Part shown: in pieces, positions 1-10,367 of the stretch
How positions within the stretch are numbered: the stretch's first letter is position 1
Layout of the letters: each line of letters opens with the position of its first letter
Assembly (NCBI GenBank): GCA_014529385.2
Contig: CM043942.1
Span: 1,218,501 to 1,282,500 of the forward strand
Origin: Adiantum capillus-veneris
Taxonomy: Eukaryota; Streptophyta; Polypodiopsida; Polypodiales; Pteridaceae
Length of the DNA: 64,000 nucleotides
Direction of reading: 5' to 3'
Program-made: the position numbers and the translations under genes
Notes under the pieces: generated by a model
What the model saw: only the letters and a program-made list of their open reading frames with translations
The model's database searches: none
Told to the model about the DNA's origin: nothing

Positions 1-1098
1 CCATAAGCACGGTGCTTTCCTGGCAAGACCGCAAATTTCTCGACAGCGTGCTCCCATCATAGGTCGCAGTGGCATACTATCGATTCTTGTTGGCATCTTT
101 TCTCGTTGACATGGATCACATAGTCATATAAATTCTTTTGCATTGGCAAACAAAGTTGGCCACCAAATGCCTGTCATCAATATAGATTTGGTTGTGGTTT
201 CATAAGAGAAGTGACCCCTGCTAGACCTGTGTGTGCTTGCTCTAAGATATGAAGACATTCCTCTTCATTGGCACATAGTCTAAATTGTTGGTCCTTCTCT
301 CATCACTAGAGCTGATTCCCAATCATTGTAAAGCTAGCTGCTGCGGTCTCTATTTACCTTCATCTCCGTTTACCCATGTATTATAGAAATAATCTCTTAG
401 TCAGATATTCTACCAGGTATCTACTCCACTATGGTGTCACTGAATTTTGAAATAACATGGCATGGGGTATGGAGGCTCTTGCTTTACATGAGAAATTATT
501 CACGTAGTGATGAACATCTTTCTTCATGGTAGGCCAGTAAACTCCCAACCATGTTAACCGTCGTAAGGTTTGATCATGTGCAAAATGTAGACCTACTACT
601 ATGGTATGATTTTGACTCAAGTAGGCGTCTTGCTCCTCAGGATGAATGAACAAAAGTAGGATTCCATCCTTGGTTTTACAATACAACCTTTCAATCAACA
701 ATTAATATGGGACGGATTGCTCAATCAATCGTGATGTGATATGGATTGGTATTAGGGAATCTACATGTGCTATGATCATTAAGGATATACGATCTTCTGA
801 CCATCTTGGAAACATTTCTACAAAGAATAAATACCCATGTGGTAAATCATTGTCTACCCTTTTGGTGCTTTCCTTGTAATTAGTCTTGAAAGATGATCTA
901 CTCTTTGGTGTGTAGTGCCTTTTTTGACTACAACTGTGATGTCAAATTCAAGTAAGATGATGAACCATTTCACTATCCTTTCAGTATTGCACGGTTTATT
1001 CACCAAATAGAGTGAGGCTTGATGGTCGACGAAAAAGAAAAACTTGTTAGCTAACAAGTAGTGTTTGAATTTCTTGACCGAATACACCATACCAAGAC
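1..1098 (-). pseudogene. Decayed Ty3/gypsy pol: RNase H end and integrase start
   Basis: Read on the minus strand, about 1098 to 842 encodes the second half of a Ty3-type RNase H, with FFFFVDHQASLYLVNKP and a DHLSRL end. Bases 701-429 continue into an integrase zinc-binding region with GVYWPTMKKDVHHYV. Below 428, further integrase N-terminal sequence (EECLHILEQAHTGLAG) is readable only across frameshifts and stops. The fragment starts abruptly at 1098, where a family L solo LTR is inserted. The preceding half of the same RNase H lies at 17178-17917. Related pol fragments occur on the plus strand at 40.3-42.7 kb. Nonfunctional; the domain assignment rests on motif reading. Confidence 0.75.
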
Positions 1099-1990
1099 TA
1101 TAAGGTGCATTGGAAGTGAATGTTGAACTTTGCTCAAGATGAGTTCTCCGAATTGTGCTCAAGGTTTCCTTGTACTTACGGAAGGGAGAGCATTCCTTTC
1201 CTTTAGTGAGAGAGTTCAAATGATCACAAACAAGTGGTAAACACTGTGAATGAATGTGCTGAGACTGAGAGATAGAGAGAGAAGAATATGACACCAGAAT
1301 GTTGTCAAACCCTCCTCCAAGGGCCCCTCTCTTGATGGTGAGAGAAGTCTTTGCTATTGATTGCACAAATCTCGTCCAATGGTCTGAATGCAATGGACTG
1401 GCCGACGATGTCGACGACGATGAGGACGGCAACGAGACGGACTGAAATCTGAAAATGCTAAGGGATGAAATTTGCAAATCTTGTATCTGCTGAATTCTAA
1501 CTCTGTGTTGGTGATGATGGCAATGTTGACGGTACGACGATGACACACTGAAAACGCAAAACACTGGCTAATCTGGGGTCTAAATCTGAAAATGATGGAT
1601 TGTTGTATGGCTGAAAACTTGTCGTTGTAGATCTGCAAGAATCTGCTAACACTAGGGCTGATATGTCGTGGGGGAAATGATGCGGTGAAGATCTGCAAGG
1701 ACCATGTCGCGATGTCGTAAGGCTGAAATCTGCAAAATGCTAGGGATTTAGACTGATCCAAAAACACTAGGACAGATTTGGCTCTATTGTTGAAAAATGC
1801 TAGCACGTCTTGCAATGTGAAAAAACGCTAGGGCTGATTAGGTCTTCTTCTTCGTCTTGGCTGAAAATGCTATATTCCCTTGCCGGTCTTGCTGAGAAGG
1901 TGTACTGCCAGAACTTGGTTCCATGCTGCCCCTTCTGTCAGAAAGTACTAGCGCTAGCTTTCCTTATATACTGACTTATCCAAATTGCCC
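1099..1990 (-). mobile_element. Solo LTR of family L, first part
   Basis: This sequence matches the LTRs of element B along its length: the start near GGTGCATTGGAAGTGAATG, then the GCTCAAGATGAG motif, and the later run of 'gaaatctgaaaatgctaag' phrases. It starts TATAAGG where other copies have TGTAAGG. It is preceded by AAGAC (1094-1098), and the same five bases follow its other half at 17173-17177, so it is a genuine insertion. No internal region accompanies it, so it is a solo LTR. It is interrupted at 1990 by element B and resumes at 16917. The 153- and 236-codon frames here are not conserved between copies and are probably not genes. Confidence 0.8.
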
Positions 1991-3068
1991 TGTAAGGTGC
2001 AGTGGAAGTGAATGTTGAACTTTGCTCAAGATGAGTGCTCCGAACTGTGCTCAAGGGTTCCTTTTACTTACAAGGAGAGCCTTCCGTTCCTTTAGTGAGA
2101 CAGTGCAATGGACACAAACAAAGTGAATGGACACTCTGAATGGAAGTGCTGAGATTGAGAGATAGAGAGAGAAGAATATGACACCAGAATGTTGTCAAAC
2201 CCTCCTCCGAAGTCCCCACTTGATATGGTGAGAGCGGTCTACTTATGATTGCACAAATCTCTACAATGCTTGGACTTGCCGACGATGTCGACGACTGTGA
2301 GGACGACGACGAGACGGGCTGAAATCTGAAAATGCTAAGGACTGAAATCTGCAAATTGTTAGCTGCTAAATTCTGACTCTATGTCGATGACGATGTCGAT
2401 GGCGACAATGCAACGACGATGCGGTGCAAATGCAAATGATGAAATCTGCATTTTTCGGGCTGAATCTACAAACTTCGAGGGATCTGACCGTGCGGCGAGG
2501 ATCTGATGCGGGAAGGTGAGATTTGTGAGGTTTGAGTGTTGTGCTGCAATATTTGACTGCTGAAATATGAAAACACTGCTGCTTCTTGGTGTGCCGTTGT
2601 AGTGAATCTGCAAAACGTCGGGGCTGATCTGCAAATAAAAAACAATAAGACTGAAAATTGTCCTACTGCTGCCGATTGTCCTACAAATGCAAAACTCTAG
2701 GCTTCTTGTTCTGTCTTGCTGCTGCCAGGGCTGATCTACTGTGCAACAAATGCTAGGCTACCTGTGGATGGAAACACTAGGTCCCTACAGATGCAAAAAC
2801 GCTAGCTCTGCTGATGTGGGGGTCTTGCTGAGAAGGTGCCTGTTGAACGTGAAGTTCCTGCTGCCTCTTCTGCTAGAAAGTGCTAGCACTAGGTTTCTAT
2901 TTATACAAACTTAGCAAAATTGCCCAACCTACTTTCCAAAAAAGTCACTTAAAAATAATAAGTGAAAAATGTCAAAAATAGGGAAAAAAGGTCTATGCAT
3001 TGTAAAAATGCTACTGATGGGATCTGACTGGAATCTGATGGTCATGCTATGTGCAACCAGAGGATATG
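1991..3068 (-). repeat. Element B 3' LTR, larger part
   Basis: It begins TGTAAGGTGCAGTGGAAG and aligns with the 5' LTR of B at 15625 onward. It is interrupted at 3068 by element A and continues at 11963-12114, giving an LTR of about 1230 bp. Short ORFs inside it are not conserved in the other LTR. Confidence 0.85.
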
Positions 3069-4658
3069 TGTAACATTTAATGGCCTAAAATCTTATGTGT
3101 AGCGGAATTTAGCATGAACATAGTGAGCATTTCATTAGAGTTGATTCCTAATGAGAATTACAAGAGTGCTTGGGTGGAGAGAGCAACAAAAAGCATAACA
3201 CCTAGTTAGATAGCATCGACAATACTTTCAAAAGAGAGAGCAATTAAGCTATTGACAACAGTTGAGGACCGGATTTGCATGGAGCCGGTCCCCCCTCCAA
3301 AAGGCTTTGTATTATGGTTTCTCCCATCAAGAGAGACATTGTACAATACAATTCTTTGTGTTCCTTCAAGACGAGCTAGTGCAATGAAGATGGAAGCTTC
3401 ATACACCAAGCAAAACACTTAATCAAACACAACTTGAATTATCCCCGTTCTCAGACCCAAGACCTCACACACCTTCGAAGATGGTGAGAGCTAGCAGGGT
3501 ATGAGAGTAGATTGAGAGGAAAAAGAAGTATCTTACGAGAAAGAAGTACATCTCCTCACATAATCACTCATATTAGCATAGCTTAGCTTAGTAATTAGCT
3601 TGGTAGAGAAGATGAGCATGCATTGAAGCTTGGCTCTTGGTTGGATTTGCATCCACATGCCAAGAGAGTGTTGATGTAGGCTTCTATCTCACAAGCTTGG
3701 AGTAGGTGATGAGCTCTCCATTAAAGCTTGGGAGGAGATAGAGTATTTTCCCTTCACACATGGTCAAGTGTGAGAGTGTGTGTGTCAATGCCAAGCAAAA
3801 ATCAGCCCCCTCTCTCTCTTGGGCGAGCCCTAGCTGCTAAGTTAGTCTGGCTTTTGCCTCATTGGACCTCCCCAGGTCAAGCCAATAGGGATTAAGCAGC
3901 ATAAGTGATAGCCTTCTGACATGTGTCCCCCTTTCCCCTTTTGTGAGAGCTTTAGATAATTAAATAATTAAACTAAACTCTCATTGGACCCCTTTGCCTC
4001 CTGGCCAATAGGAATCAGGCAAGCCATGGGGCTCCTGAATGCTCATTGGACCCCTTGGGAGACTGCCCAATAGTCTTCTAGGACACTTAATTCTTATTGG
4101 TTTCTTTTATTAAATGTTTTTAAATTAATTAAACTAGATTTACTCTAGTCTAATTCTCATTGGTCCACTTCAAGGGTCTTCCAATAGGAATTGGGCATAC
4201 CTTGTGGGCATCTGGCCTAGGGAGCTGACATGTGTCCCTCATTCCCTTTGTGTAAAGGGAGCCTGTGTGTGTGTGTGTGGCTTTCTCTCTCATCCCCTAG
4301 CTTTGGGGCTCGCCCCCTCCCATGTAGGGATGTAGAAAGACTTTTTGGGCACACACTAAGCATCCAATTTTCCCTAGGGTTGACCTTTGGACACAACCTT
4401 TGAATTTTGGAACCTTAGCATTTTGGAAGTCTTAATGGGCTGAACCTTAGGGTCTTTTTGGCCCATTGTTTCACATGGCTCTTTTGCAGATGGCCCCCCC
4501 TTTGGATCCCTATTTTCCCTCCTTTGGATCCCTACTGTGGCCGGTCTGCTAACTTAACCAATATTCTAGCTTTTTCTCCCTTGGCACTTCCCCACATTAA
4601 ATGATCAGTTTAATATGAGAAAATCATTTAGGAGAATTAGATATTGATTATTATGACA
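3069..4658 (-). repeat. Element A 3' LTR
   Basis: TGTAACATTT to TTATGACA, 1590 bp, matching the copy at 10368-11957. It contains a cluster of ATTGG/CCAAT motifs and a short (GT)n tract near 4266. The 70-codon frame inside it occurs identically in both LTRs only because the LTRs match; nothing suggests it is a gene. Confidence 0.95.
3861..4194 (-). promoter_or_regulatory. Phased ATTGG/CCAAT cluster in the 3' LTR of A
   Basis: Ten ATTGG or CCAAT pentamers start at 3861, 3882, 3983, 4005, 4045, 4067, 4096, 4159, 4181 and 4190. Eight of them form four facing pairs, ATTGG then CCAAT, with starts 21 or 22 bp apart. The pairs share edges CATTGGACC and CCAATAGG. CCAAT boxes are known NF-Y binding sites in plant promoters; that they act so here is inference. 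The same cluster is at 11160-11493 in the 5' LTR, the copy that would drive the element. Confidence 0.6.
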
Positions 4659-4661
4659 TTA

Positions 4662-4671
4662 CCTCTCTCTT
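4662..4671 (-). other. Polypurine tract of element A
   Basis: On the minus strand the sequence reads AAGAGAGAGG three bases before the 3' LTR, the expected place for the plus-strand DNA primer of an LTR element. Confidence 0.8.
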
Positions 4672-5015
4672 GAAATCATAGTCGTCCTCGACTATGGTGT
4701 AGAGAAGATAAAGCATATGCATGAGTCCTTTTCTTAGCGGGTAGAGGATCCCTATGTTACCCTACGACATCATTCCATAATGGATGACTAGTCCATTTGG
4801 CGCTTGAGAGCCTGAGGCTGCCGCAAGCATGTCTGCACATTAGTCCTATCAGTCTTCCATAGTAGAGTGACAAGCTCTACTTGGTGTTCGGGAGACGTCG
4901 TCTCCGCAAACTTGATCTAAGCATGCATACTACTTCATTTTTGTGCACAAATAAAGAAAAAGAGAGTCTTATAAGACAAAAATTTTTGTTCATTTTTAAC
5001 ATTTTGTACATTTGC

Positions 5016-8000
5016 TTACTCTTGGGAAGCATTGTAAGCATTGACAAGGTTTAGGTTATCCTTTAATTGTATGCCTTGCATCCATCTAGCATCTTCAAAA
5101 GGATAATTCTTAAACTTAATAAGATATCGTCGGATAGTCTTACCGCCTCTTAATACCTTGTATTCATGTCGGAGAATGGACTCGGGCTGCAGCACCTCCT
5201 CGTGGTCCTCGATCTCCGGTGGGTCTTCAATAGTTGGTTCTTGAGGTGGCTCTCCTTTGTAAGGCTTTAAGAGGCTCACATGAAAAGCATTGTGTATGAG
5301 CCAATGATTGGGCAACTTAAGTTGATAGGCCATCTCATTGATTGGCCTAAGAATCTGGGAGGGACCATAGTACCTTTTTGCTAGTTTAGCATAGTACTTT
5401 TGGTGGCCCGTAGGATTCTTGCCCGTCGTGTGCCTTAATCGAGCCTTGGGAAACTTTAACAAGACCCAATCGTTTTCTTTAAAGGCTTGGGCTCTTCTGT
5501 GCTTGTCAGCAGCAGCCTTTTGCCTTTGCTGTGAGATAGAGATAGCATCCTTAATCTTTTGGAAAGATTCTTGTAGGTCTCGGCTATACTCATCTGCAGC
5601 GAAGATCTTCCCATGTACCTTAAGTAGCAAGGGACTTTTTGATCTTCCCTCAATTACCTCGAAAGGTGCTTTTCCTGTAGAAGTATGTACAGTGTTATTG
5701 TAAGCATACTCTACTAAGGGTAAGTACTTCTCCCATTGGGATCTTTGATCTACTTCCGTTACATAGGCTTTTAGTAGATCGAGAATAGTTAGGTTAGCTA
5801 TTTCACTTTGGCCATCAGTTTGTGGATGATAGGCCGAAGAGAAGTTTAGCCTTGTTCCTAAATTCTCAAAGAGACCCTTCCAGAAATTATTGGTCATTCT
5901 AGGATCTCTATCCGACACTATGGACATTGGCAAGCCATGGTACTTGAAAATTTGTGAAATGAAGAGGGTTGCCATTTGATGGGCTTTGATAGTCTTTTTG
6001 ACAGGTATAAAATGAGCTTGTTTACTGAACCTGTCTACTATCGTCCATATTCCCGTATTCCCATGGATAGACTTAGGCAATCCAAAGATAAAATCCATGG
6101 ATATGCTCTCCCATGGTGAATTAGGGATTGGCAAGGGTTGAAGCAATCCAAGTTGCTTCCCTCTATCAAATTTTGTCTTTTGACATACCACACATTTGGA
6201 AACATACTCATGTATGTTCACTTTCATGGTAGGCCAATAGAAATATGTTTCAATTCCCTTTAGGGTAGACTGAATTCCTCTATGCCCCGCATATGGGGGA
6301 GCATGAGATTCATACATTACTTTCTCACGTAGTGAGTTAGTAACGCATAGTCTATTGCCATAGAGAAGATAACCATCTTGTAAAGTAAATGGTTCTTCTT
6401 TCTTCCCTAAGGCAAGGGCTGAAATCACATCTCTAAAATCGGGATCAATAGCATACTCATCTATCATTAAAGATAGATCATTGTGAGTTGCTATGGAAAC
6501 CGCATTCACTCTCGGTCGTCTTGAGAGTGCATCGGCTACTTGATTATGCTTGCCAGCAATGTGAGCAATATGAAAATGAAATTGCGAAAGGAAATTTGCC
6601 CACCTCACTTGTTTGTCGGAGAGCTTGGTCTGCGTCATGAAGTACTTAAGACTTTGGTGATCCGTTCGCAGAATGAAAGGAGTCCCCAATAAATAGTGCT
6701 TCCATGAGTCTAAGGCATGTAGAACTGCAAGGAGTTCTTTTTCGTATATGCCTAGAGCTTGCTCAACAGGGTCGAGCCTTCGACTCTCATAGCCTATGGC
6801 GTGCCCTTCTTGGAGCAAAACAGCCCCAAGGCAATCACCACAAGCATCACATTGGACCTCAAATGGTTTTGAGAGATCCGGTAGTGTAAGCACAGGTTGA
6901 GAGATAAGCTTTTCTTTAAGCTTTTCGAAAGCATTGTTCTCCTTAGCAGACCACGTATACCTAACATTTTTCTTTGTTAGGTCATGTAATGGTCCCGCAA
7001 TTTGTGAGAACTTTTCTATGAAGCGTCTATAGTATGCACACATACCTATAAAGCTTCTTAGTTCATGAAGATTCCTTGGTTTAGGCCATCCTTTTATTAC
7101 CTCTAACTTGGATGGATCCATTTGGATTCCATCTTGAGAGATAATGTGACCTAAATATTGAATCTCTTGCAAGAAAAATTCACTTTTCTTTCGATTAACA
7201 TAAAGTTTATTCTCTCTTAAAACTTGAAATATTACCTGGAGGTGTTGCTTATGTTCCTCTAATGAATTAGAGTAGATGATAATATCATCAAAGAACACTC
7301 CAGTGAAGGTTCGATGAGGTCTGAACAGCTTCTCCATCAAGCGGTTAAATGTGGCTGGTGCATTAGTCAAGCCAAAAGGCATGACAATGTATTCGTAAAG
7401 ACCAAATGTAGTACGAAATGCGGTCTTTACAATGTCTTGATCAACTATCCTTATTTGATGATAGCCACTTTTTAGGTCAATCCTACTGAAGTAGGTCGAT
7501 CCTTGTAGCTTATCAAATAGGTCTTCTACCCGTGGAACGGGAAACCTATTCTTGATAGTGATCCTATTTAGTGCTCTATAGTCGACACACATACGATATG
7601 TGCCGTCTTTCTTTTGCACTAATAGCACAGGTGAGCAAAATGGAGATGAGCTAGGCCTAACCATGCCCTTCTCAATTAACTCATGCACTTGCCGCATAAT
7701 CTCCTCTTGTTGAGCTTGAGAAACTCTATAAGGAGGTTTGTTAGGCGGTGAACTTCCTGGAAGAAGTTCAATTGCATGGTCGTCATTACCTCGTTTAGGA
7801 GGTAGCTCAGAAGGGATGTCGTCAATAAAGACATCTTGAAACCCCTTGAGAAAATTGGATAACTCTAATTCCTTTTGGTTGCTTTTATTTTCTTTTGCTA
7901 AAGCATTAGGTTCATTTTGAGAATCTTTAACAAAAATCATGTACACGGAAATAGAGCTCTTTATTGACTTGTTGAAAGCTGGTGTATGTACAATGGGGAT

Positions 8001-9965
8001 GGTGTTACCCATCTCCCTAGCATCTATATACATGTCCTTTTCCCTGAACTTAAAGGAGATTCTCCTTTCAGGAAATTTAACATGGGCAGCCAGACGGTCA
8101 AACCATGGTGCCCCTAGGATTACATCCTCATGCTTGAGAGGAGAGATAAAGAAATCCTCTTTGTCCACATAGCCTTGGACATGAAGCCTCAATTTCCCGA
8201 TTAAGGGAGTGACTGAAGCTTCTTGCCCCTTGAAGGCACTGTCTGCGGGTAGGATATCTCCCATCTCGTAGGATTGTATGCCTAGCTTGGTGGCTAACTC
8301 CATAGATATGAAATTGTGAGTAGAACCAGGGTCAAAGAGAATAAAAGCATCATGTTCTCTTACCTTTCCCCAAGCATGGCATAGAGGAGATCCTTTGTGG
8401 TGAGTTTGGTGAATCTCCTCCTCTTGGATTTCAACCAAAGAAGCTCTAGGAGGATCTTGGCGGTTGTTCTTTTGGGGACAAGCGCGGTACGCATGCCCTT
8501 GTTCGCCGCACTTGAAACACCGGTTATCTTTACGATAACGCTCAAGCTCTTCAGGAGAGAGTTTATTCTTTCCTTTGTAAACTCCCTTCTCTTTAGCTTT
8601 GTTGGAATTTCCCTTAGGAGACTTTTGGACATTGTCCTTCCCCTTAGGCTCATTGGAACCTTTGTTTTTCGGGGGCTTATTATTTCTTTTACCCCCTGTT
8701 TGGAAATTGATTCGCGAGGCCACCATAGTATGGTGTATTACCGCCGATATGGTACGTGGCCTTTGGGAGTTGACATACTCCGCCATTTCTTCGGTTAAGC
8801 CCGCACAAAATTGTTGCTTTTGCTCTCCAAAATCCAACTTTTTGAAGACAGTGGCTTTGAGTTGTAGGTCCCAAAACTTGTCTACATATTTGTGGATGGA
8901 TTCATTGGGAGAGAGCTTTAAGCTTCGCCATTCGGTGAGTACTTTGTCTTTGGCATCGGTGGCCAAAAACTGCTTCATAATGGAAGCTCTTAAAGCCTTC
9001 CATGTTCGTGGAGCTTCACCGTTGGCTCGTAGGCTAGACCACCATTGTCTGGCGGACTTTTGAAAGTGCACAGCTACATGGCGTAGCTTAGAGGACTCCG
9101 TGAAGCCCTCATCTCCAAACGCCGCATCGAATTGCTGGATAAAGGCCAAAACTTTGTCTGTAGCACCGAAGGTGCCATCATAGGTAAGGAAAGAGATGCT
9201 CTTCCCTCCCTCTTTGAATTTCTTCAGCTTGGACGACCTCTTCCATGCGGCATAGGATTTCCTATGGCCTCTTCTTTTTGATGGTTCAAAAGTTGCACCA
9301 TCACTTTCTTCAGAAGATGAAGAATTTGAAGAAGGTGGAGAAGAGGGTGACCTCTTTCTCGCCTTTTTCTTGTCTTGATCTTTGTCGTCTTCACCATAGC
9401 TTTCATAAGAGGAAGAGGATGAAGAAGATGGAGAAGAGGGTGTCCTCTTTCTCGCCTTTTTCTTCTCTTGCTTTTTATCATCCCTCTTTGAATTATGGCG
9501 TGGAGAAGAGTGTGATGGTCTTCTCCGCTTTGGTGGTGATGGAGAGCATTTAGCCCGCCGTCTTTGTGGAGCCATCTCCGCCGAGGTGGCGGGAGACTCG
9601 CTTCTTTCTCGTTCCTTCGGTGGAGGCTCTTGAGTTCTCCTTTGGGAAGGAGATGCATCATCAAGAAGTAAGTTCTTGAGCCCTTCATATGGATTCTCTT
9701 CTTCTTCCCGAATCGGAGAGAGACCTCTTTTGGTAGTCTCACAAGGAGGCTTCCTAGGTGTTCTCTCGTCATGGTGATGAGCTTGGAGAATCCCGTGAGC
9801 ACGGAGCTGCCGTTGCACTTCACTTTGGAGAGATGGATTGCCCATGGCTTGTTGAAGCCTAGAAACAAGATAATTAACAAGCATTGAAGCATCATTAGTA
9901 GCTTGCTCATGAGCAAAATCAAAGTTATCAACATTAATTTCACTCTCTTTAATATTGTCAGCCAT
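5016..9965 (-). CDS. gag-pol: Gag-pol polyprotein of chromovirus element A
   Basis: A single 1649-residue frame, typical in size for a fused Ty3/gypsy gag-pol. An N-terminal Ser/Lys/Arg-rich region (about 100-230) carries a repeated KKKARKR(T/S)PSSP block. The gag domain spans about 240-420. A CCHC zinc knuckle has C483, C486, H491 and C496. The aspartic protease has FDPGSTH at 544-550, with Pro in place of the usual Ser/Thr after Asp545. RT has YRMCVDYRALN near 790-800 and catalytic FFDD at 891-894. RNase H includes D1040, E1075 or E1077, and D1102. Integrase has H1221, H1228, C1258, C1261 and the D1291, D1352, E1388 triad with 35 residues between the last two. A chromodomain-like tail is at about 1599-1645. 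No stop or frameshift; it starts at the first ATG after the leader. The product would act in cytoplasmic particles and then in nuclear integration. Confidence 0.95.
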   Translation of the reverse strand: MADNIKESEINVDNFDFAHEQATNDASMLVNYLVSRLQQAMGNPSLQSEVQRQLRAHGILQAHHHDERTPRKPPCETTKRGLSPIREEEENPYEGLKNLLLDDASPSQRRTQEPPPKERERSESPATSAEMAPQRRRAKCSPSPPKRRRPSHSSPRHNSKRDDKKQEKKKARKRTPSSPSSSSSSSYESYGEDDKDQDKKKARKRSPSSPPSSNSSSSEESDGATFEPSKRRGHRKSYAAWKRSSKLKKFKEGGKSISFLTYDGTFGATDKVLAFIQQFDAAFGDEGFTESSKLRHVAVHFQKSARQWWSSLRANGEAPRTWKALRASIMKQFLATDAKDKVLTEWRSLKLSPNESIHKYVDKFWDLQLKATVFKKLDFGEQKQQFCAGLTEEMAEYVNSQRPRTISAVIHHTMVASRINFQTGGKRNNKPPKNKGSNEPKGKDNVQKSPKGNSNKAKEKGVYKGKNKLSPEELERYRKDNRCFKCGEQGHAYRACPQKNNRQDPPRASLVEIQEEEIHQTHHKGSPLCHAWGKVREHDAFILFDPGSTHNFISMELATKLGIQSYEMGDILPADSAFKGQEASVTPLIGKLRLHVQGYVDKEDFFISPLKHEDVILGAPWFDRLAAHVKFPERRISFKFREKDMYIDAREMGNTIPIVHTPAFNKSIKSSISVYMIFVKDSQNEPNALAKENKSNQKELELSNFLKGFQDVFIDDIPSELPPKRGNDDHAIELLPGSSPPNKPPYRVSQAQQEEIMRQVHELIEKGMVRPSSSPFCSPVLLVQKKDGTYRMCVDYRALNRITIKNRFPVPRVEDLFDKLQGSTYFSRIDLKSGYHQIRIVDQDIVKTAFRTTFGLYEYIVMPFGLTNAPATFNRLMEKLFRPHRTFTGVFFDDIIIYSNSLEEHKQHLQVIFQVLRENKLYVNRKKSEFFLQEIQYLGHIISQDGIQMDPSKLEVIKGWPKPRNLHELRSFIGMCAYYRRFIEKFSQIAGPLHDLTKKNVRYTWSAKENNAFEKLKEKLISQPVLTLPDLSKPFEVQCDACGDCLGAVLLQEGHAIGYESRRLDPVEQALGIYEKELLAVLHALDSWKHYLLGTPFILRTDHQSLKYFMTQTKLSDKQVRWANFLSQFHFHIAHIAGKHNQVADALSRRPRVNAVSIATHNDLSLMIDEYAIDPDFRDVISALALGKKEEPFTLQDGYLLYGNRLCVTNSLREKVMYESHAPPYAGHRGIQSTLKGIETYFYWPTMKVNIHEYVSKCVVCQKTKFDRGKQLGLLQPLPIPNSPWESISMDFIFGLPKSIHGNTGIWTIVDRFSKQAHFIPVKKTIKAHQMATLFISQIFKYHGLPMSIVSDRDPRMTNNFWKGLFENLGTRLNFSSAYHPQTDGQSEIANLTILDLLKAYVTEVDQRSQWEKYLPLVEYAYNNTVHTSTGKAPFEVIEGRSKSPLLLKVHGKIFAADEYSRDLQESFQKIKDAISISQQRQKAAADKHRRAQAFKENDWVLLKFPKARLRHTTGKNPTGHQKYYAKLAKRYYGPSQILRPINEMAYQLKLPNHWLIHNAFHVSLLKPYKGEPPQEPTIEDPPEIEDHEEVLQPESILRHEYKVLRGGKTIRRYLIKFKNYPFEDARWMQGIQLKDNLNLVNAYNASQE

Positions 9966-10354
9966 TCTAACAACTTTTAGGTGTACTTTGGCACTTCAAG
10001 CCCTAGTTGCTACTCCTCTTTACCCCTTTAGAAAAAGCACTCAAGCTACTGTACCCGCGGCTCGAATACCATTAATTGCAAGGAATAGAAGAGAGGGTCT
10101 TTCGACACCAAAACAGCACCGGCTCCTGTCAAGCTTCTAATAGCTCAATAGTGGTTAAGCCGTAGGCAAGCCCCGTAGGACTCCACTATTAAGACCATAG
10201 CTCTCGACGGTGATGCCCCGTTAACTGCACAAAGGCAGGCGCACTGCAAGGCTGAAAAATCCCTATTCTACTTACTCACAGGCAATTAATAATACCAACC
10301 ATTTGTAGCTAGCTTGAGGACCTCCCTTCTTGAGCAAGAAAAGAGAAACCTTGA
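9966..10354 (-). other. Leader of element A
   Basis: About 390 bases between the PBS and the gag start codon in element order. No ORF of note. This is the expected place for packaging signals, but I see no specific structure I can support. Confidence 0.6.
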
Positions 10355-10366
10355 GCTCTGATACCA
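10355..10366 (-). other. Primer binding site of element A (initiator Met tRNA)
   Basis: The minus strand reads TGGTATCAGAGC one base inside the 5' LTR. This is the well-known complement of the 3' end of plant initiator methionine tRNA. The identical 12-mer serves element B. Confidence 0.95.
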
Positions 10367-10367
10367 A

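Noticed and set aside
854-1815. 236- and 153-codon minus-strand frames rich in Ser/His/Arg
   Set aside because: They span the RNase H remnant and the solo LTR and are not kept in the other LTR copies; the readable homology is RNase H only up to 1098.
3206-3418. 70-codon minus-strand frame, identical at 10505-10717
   Set aside because: Identical only because the two LTRs of element A match; no start context or motif.
8360-9973. Overlapping frames on both strands inside gag-pol of A, including a 249-codon minus frame
   Set aside because: Shadows of the low-complexity gag N-terminus and zinc-knuckle region; gag-pol explains the sequence.
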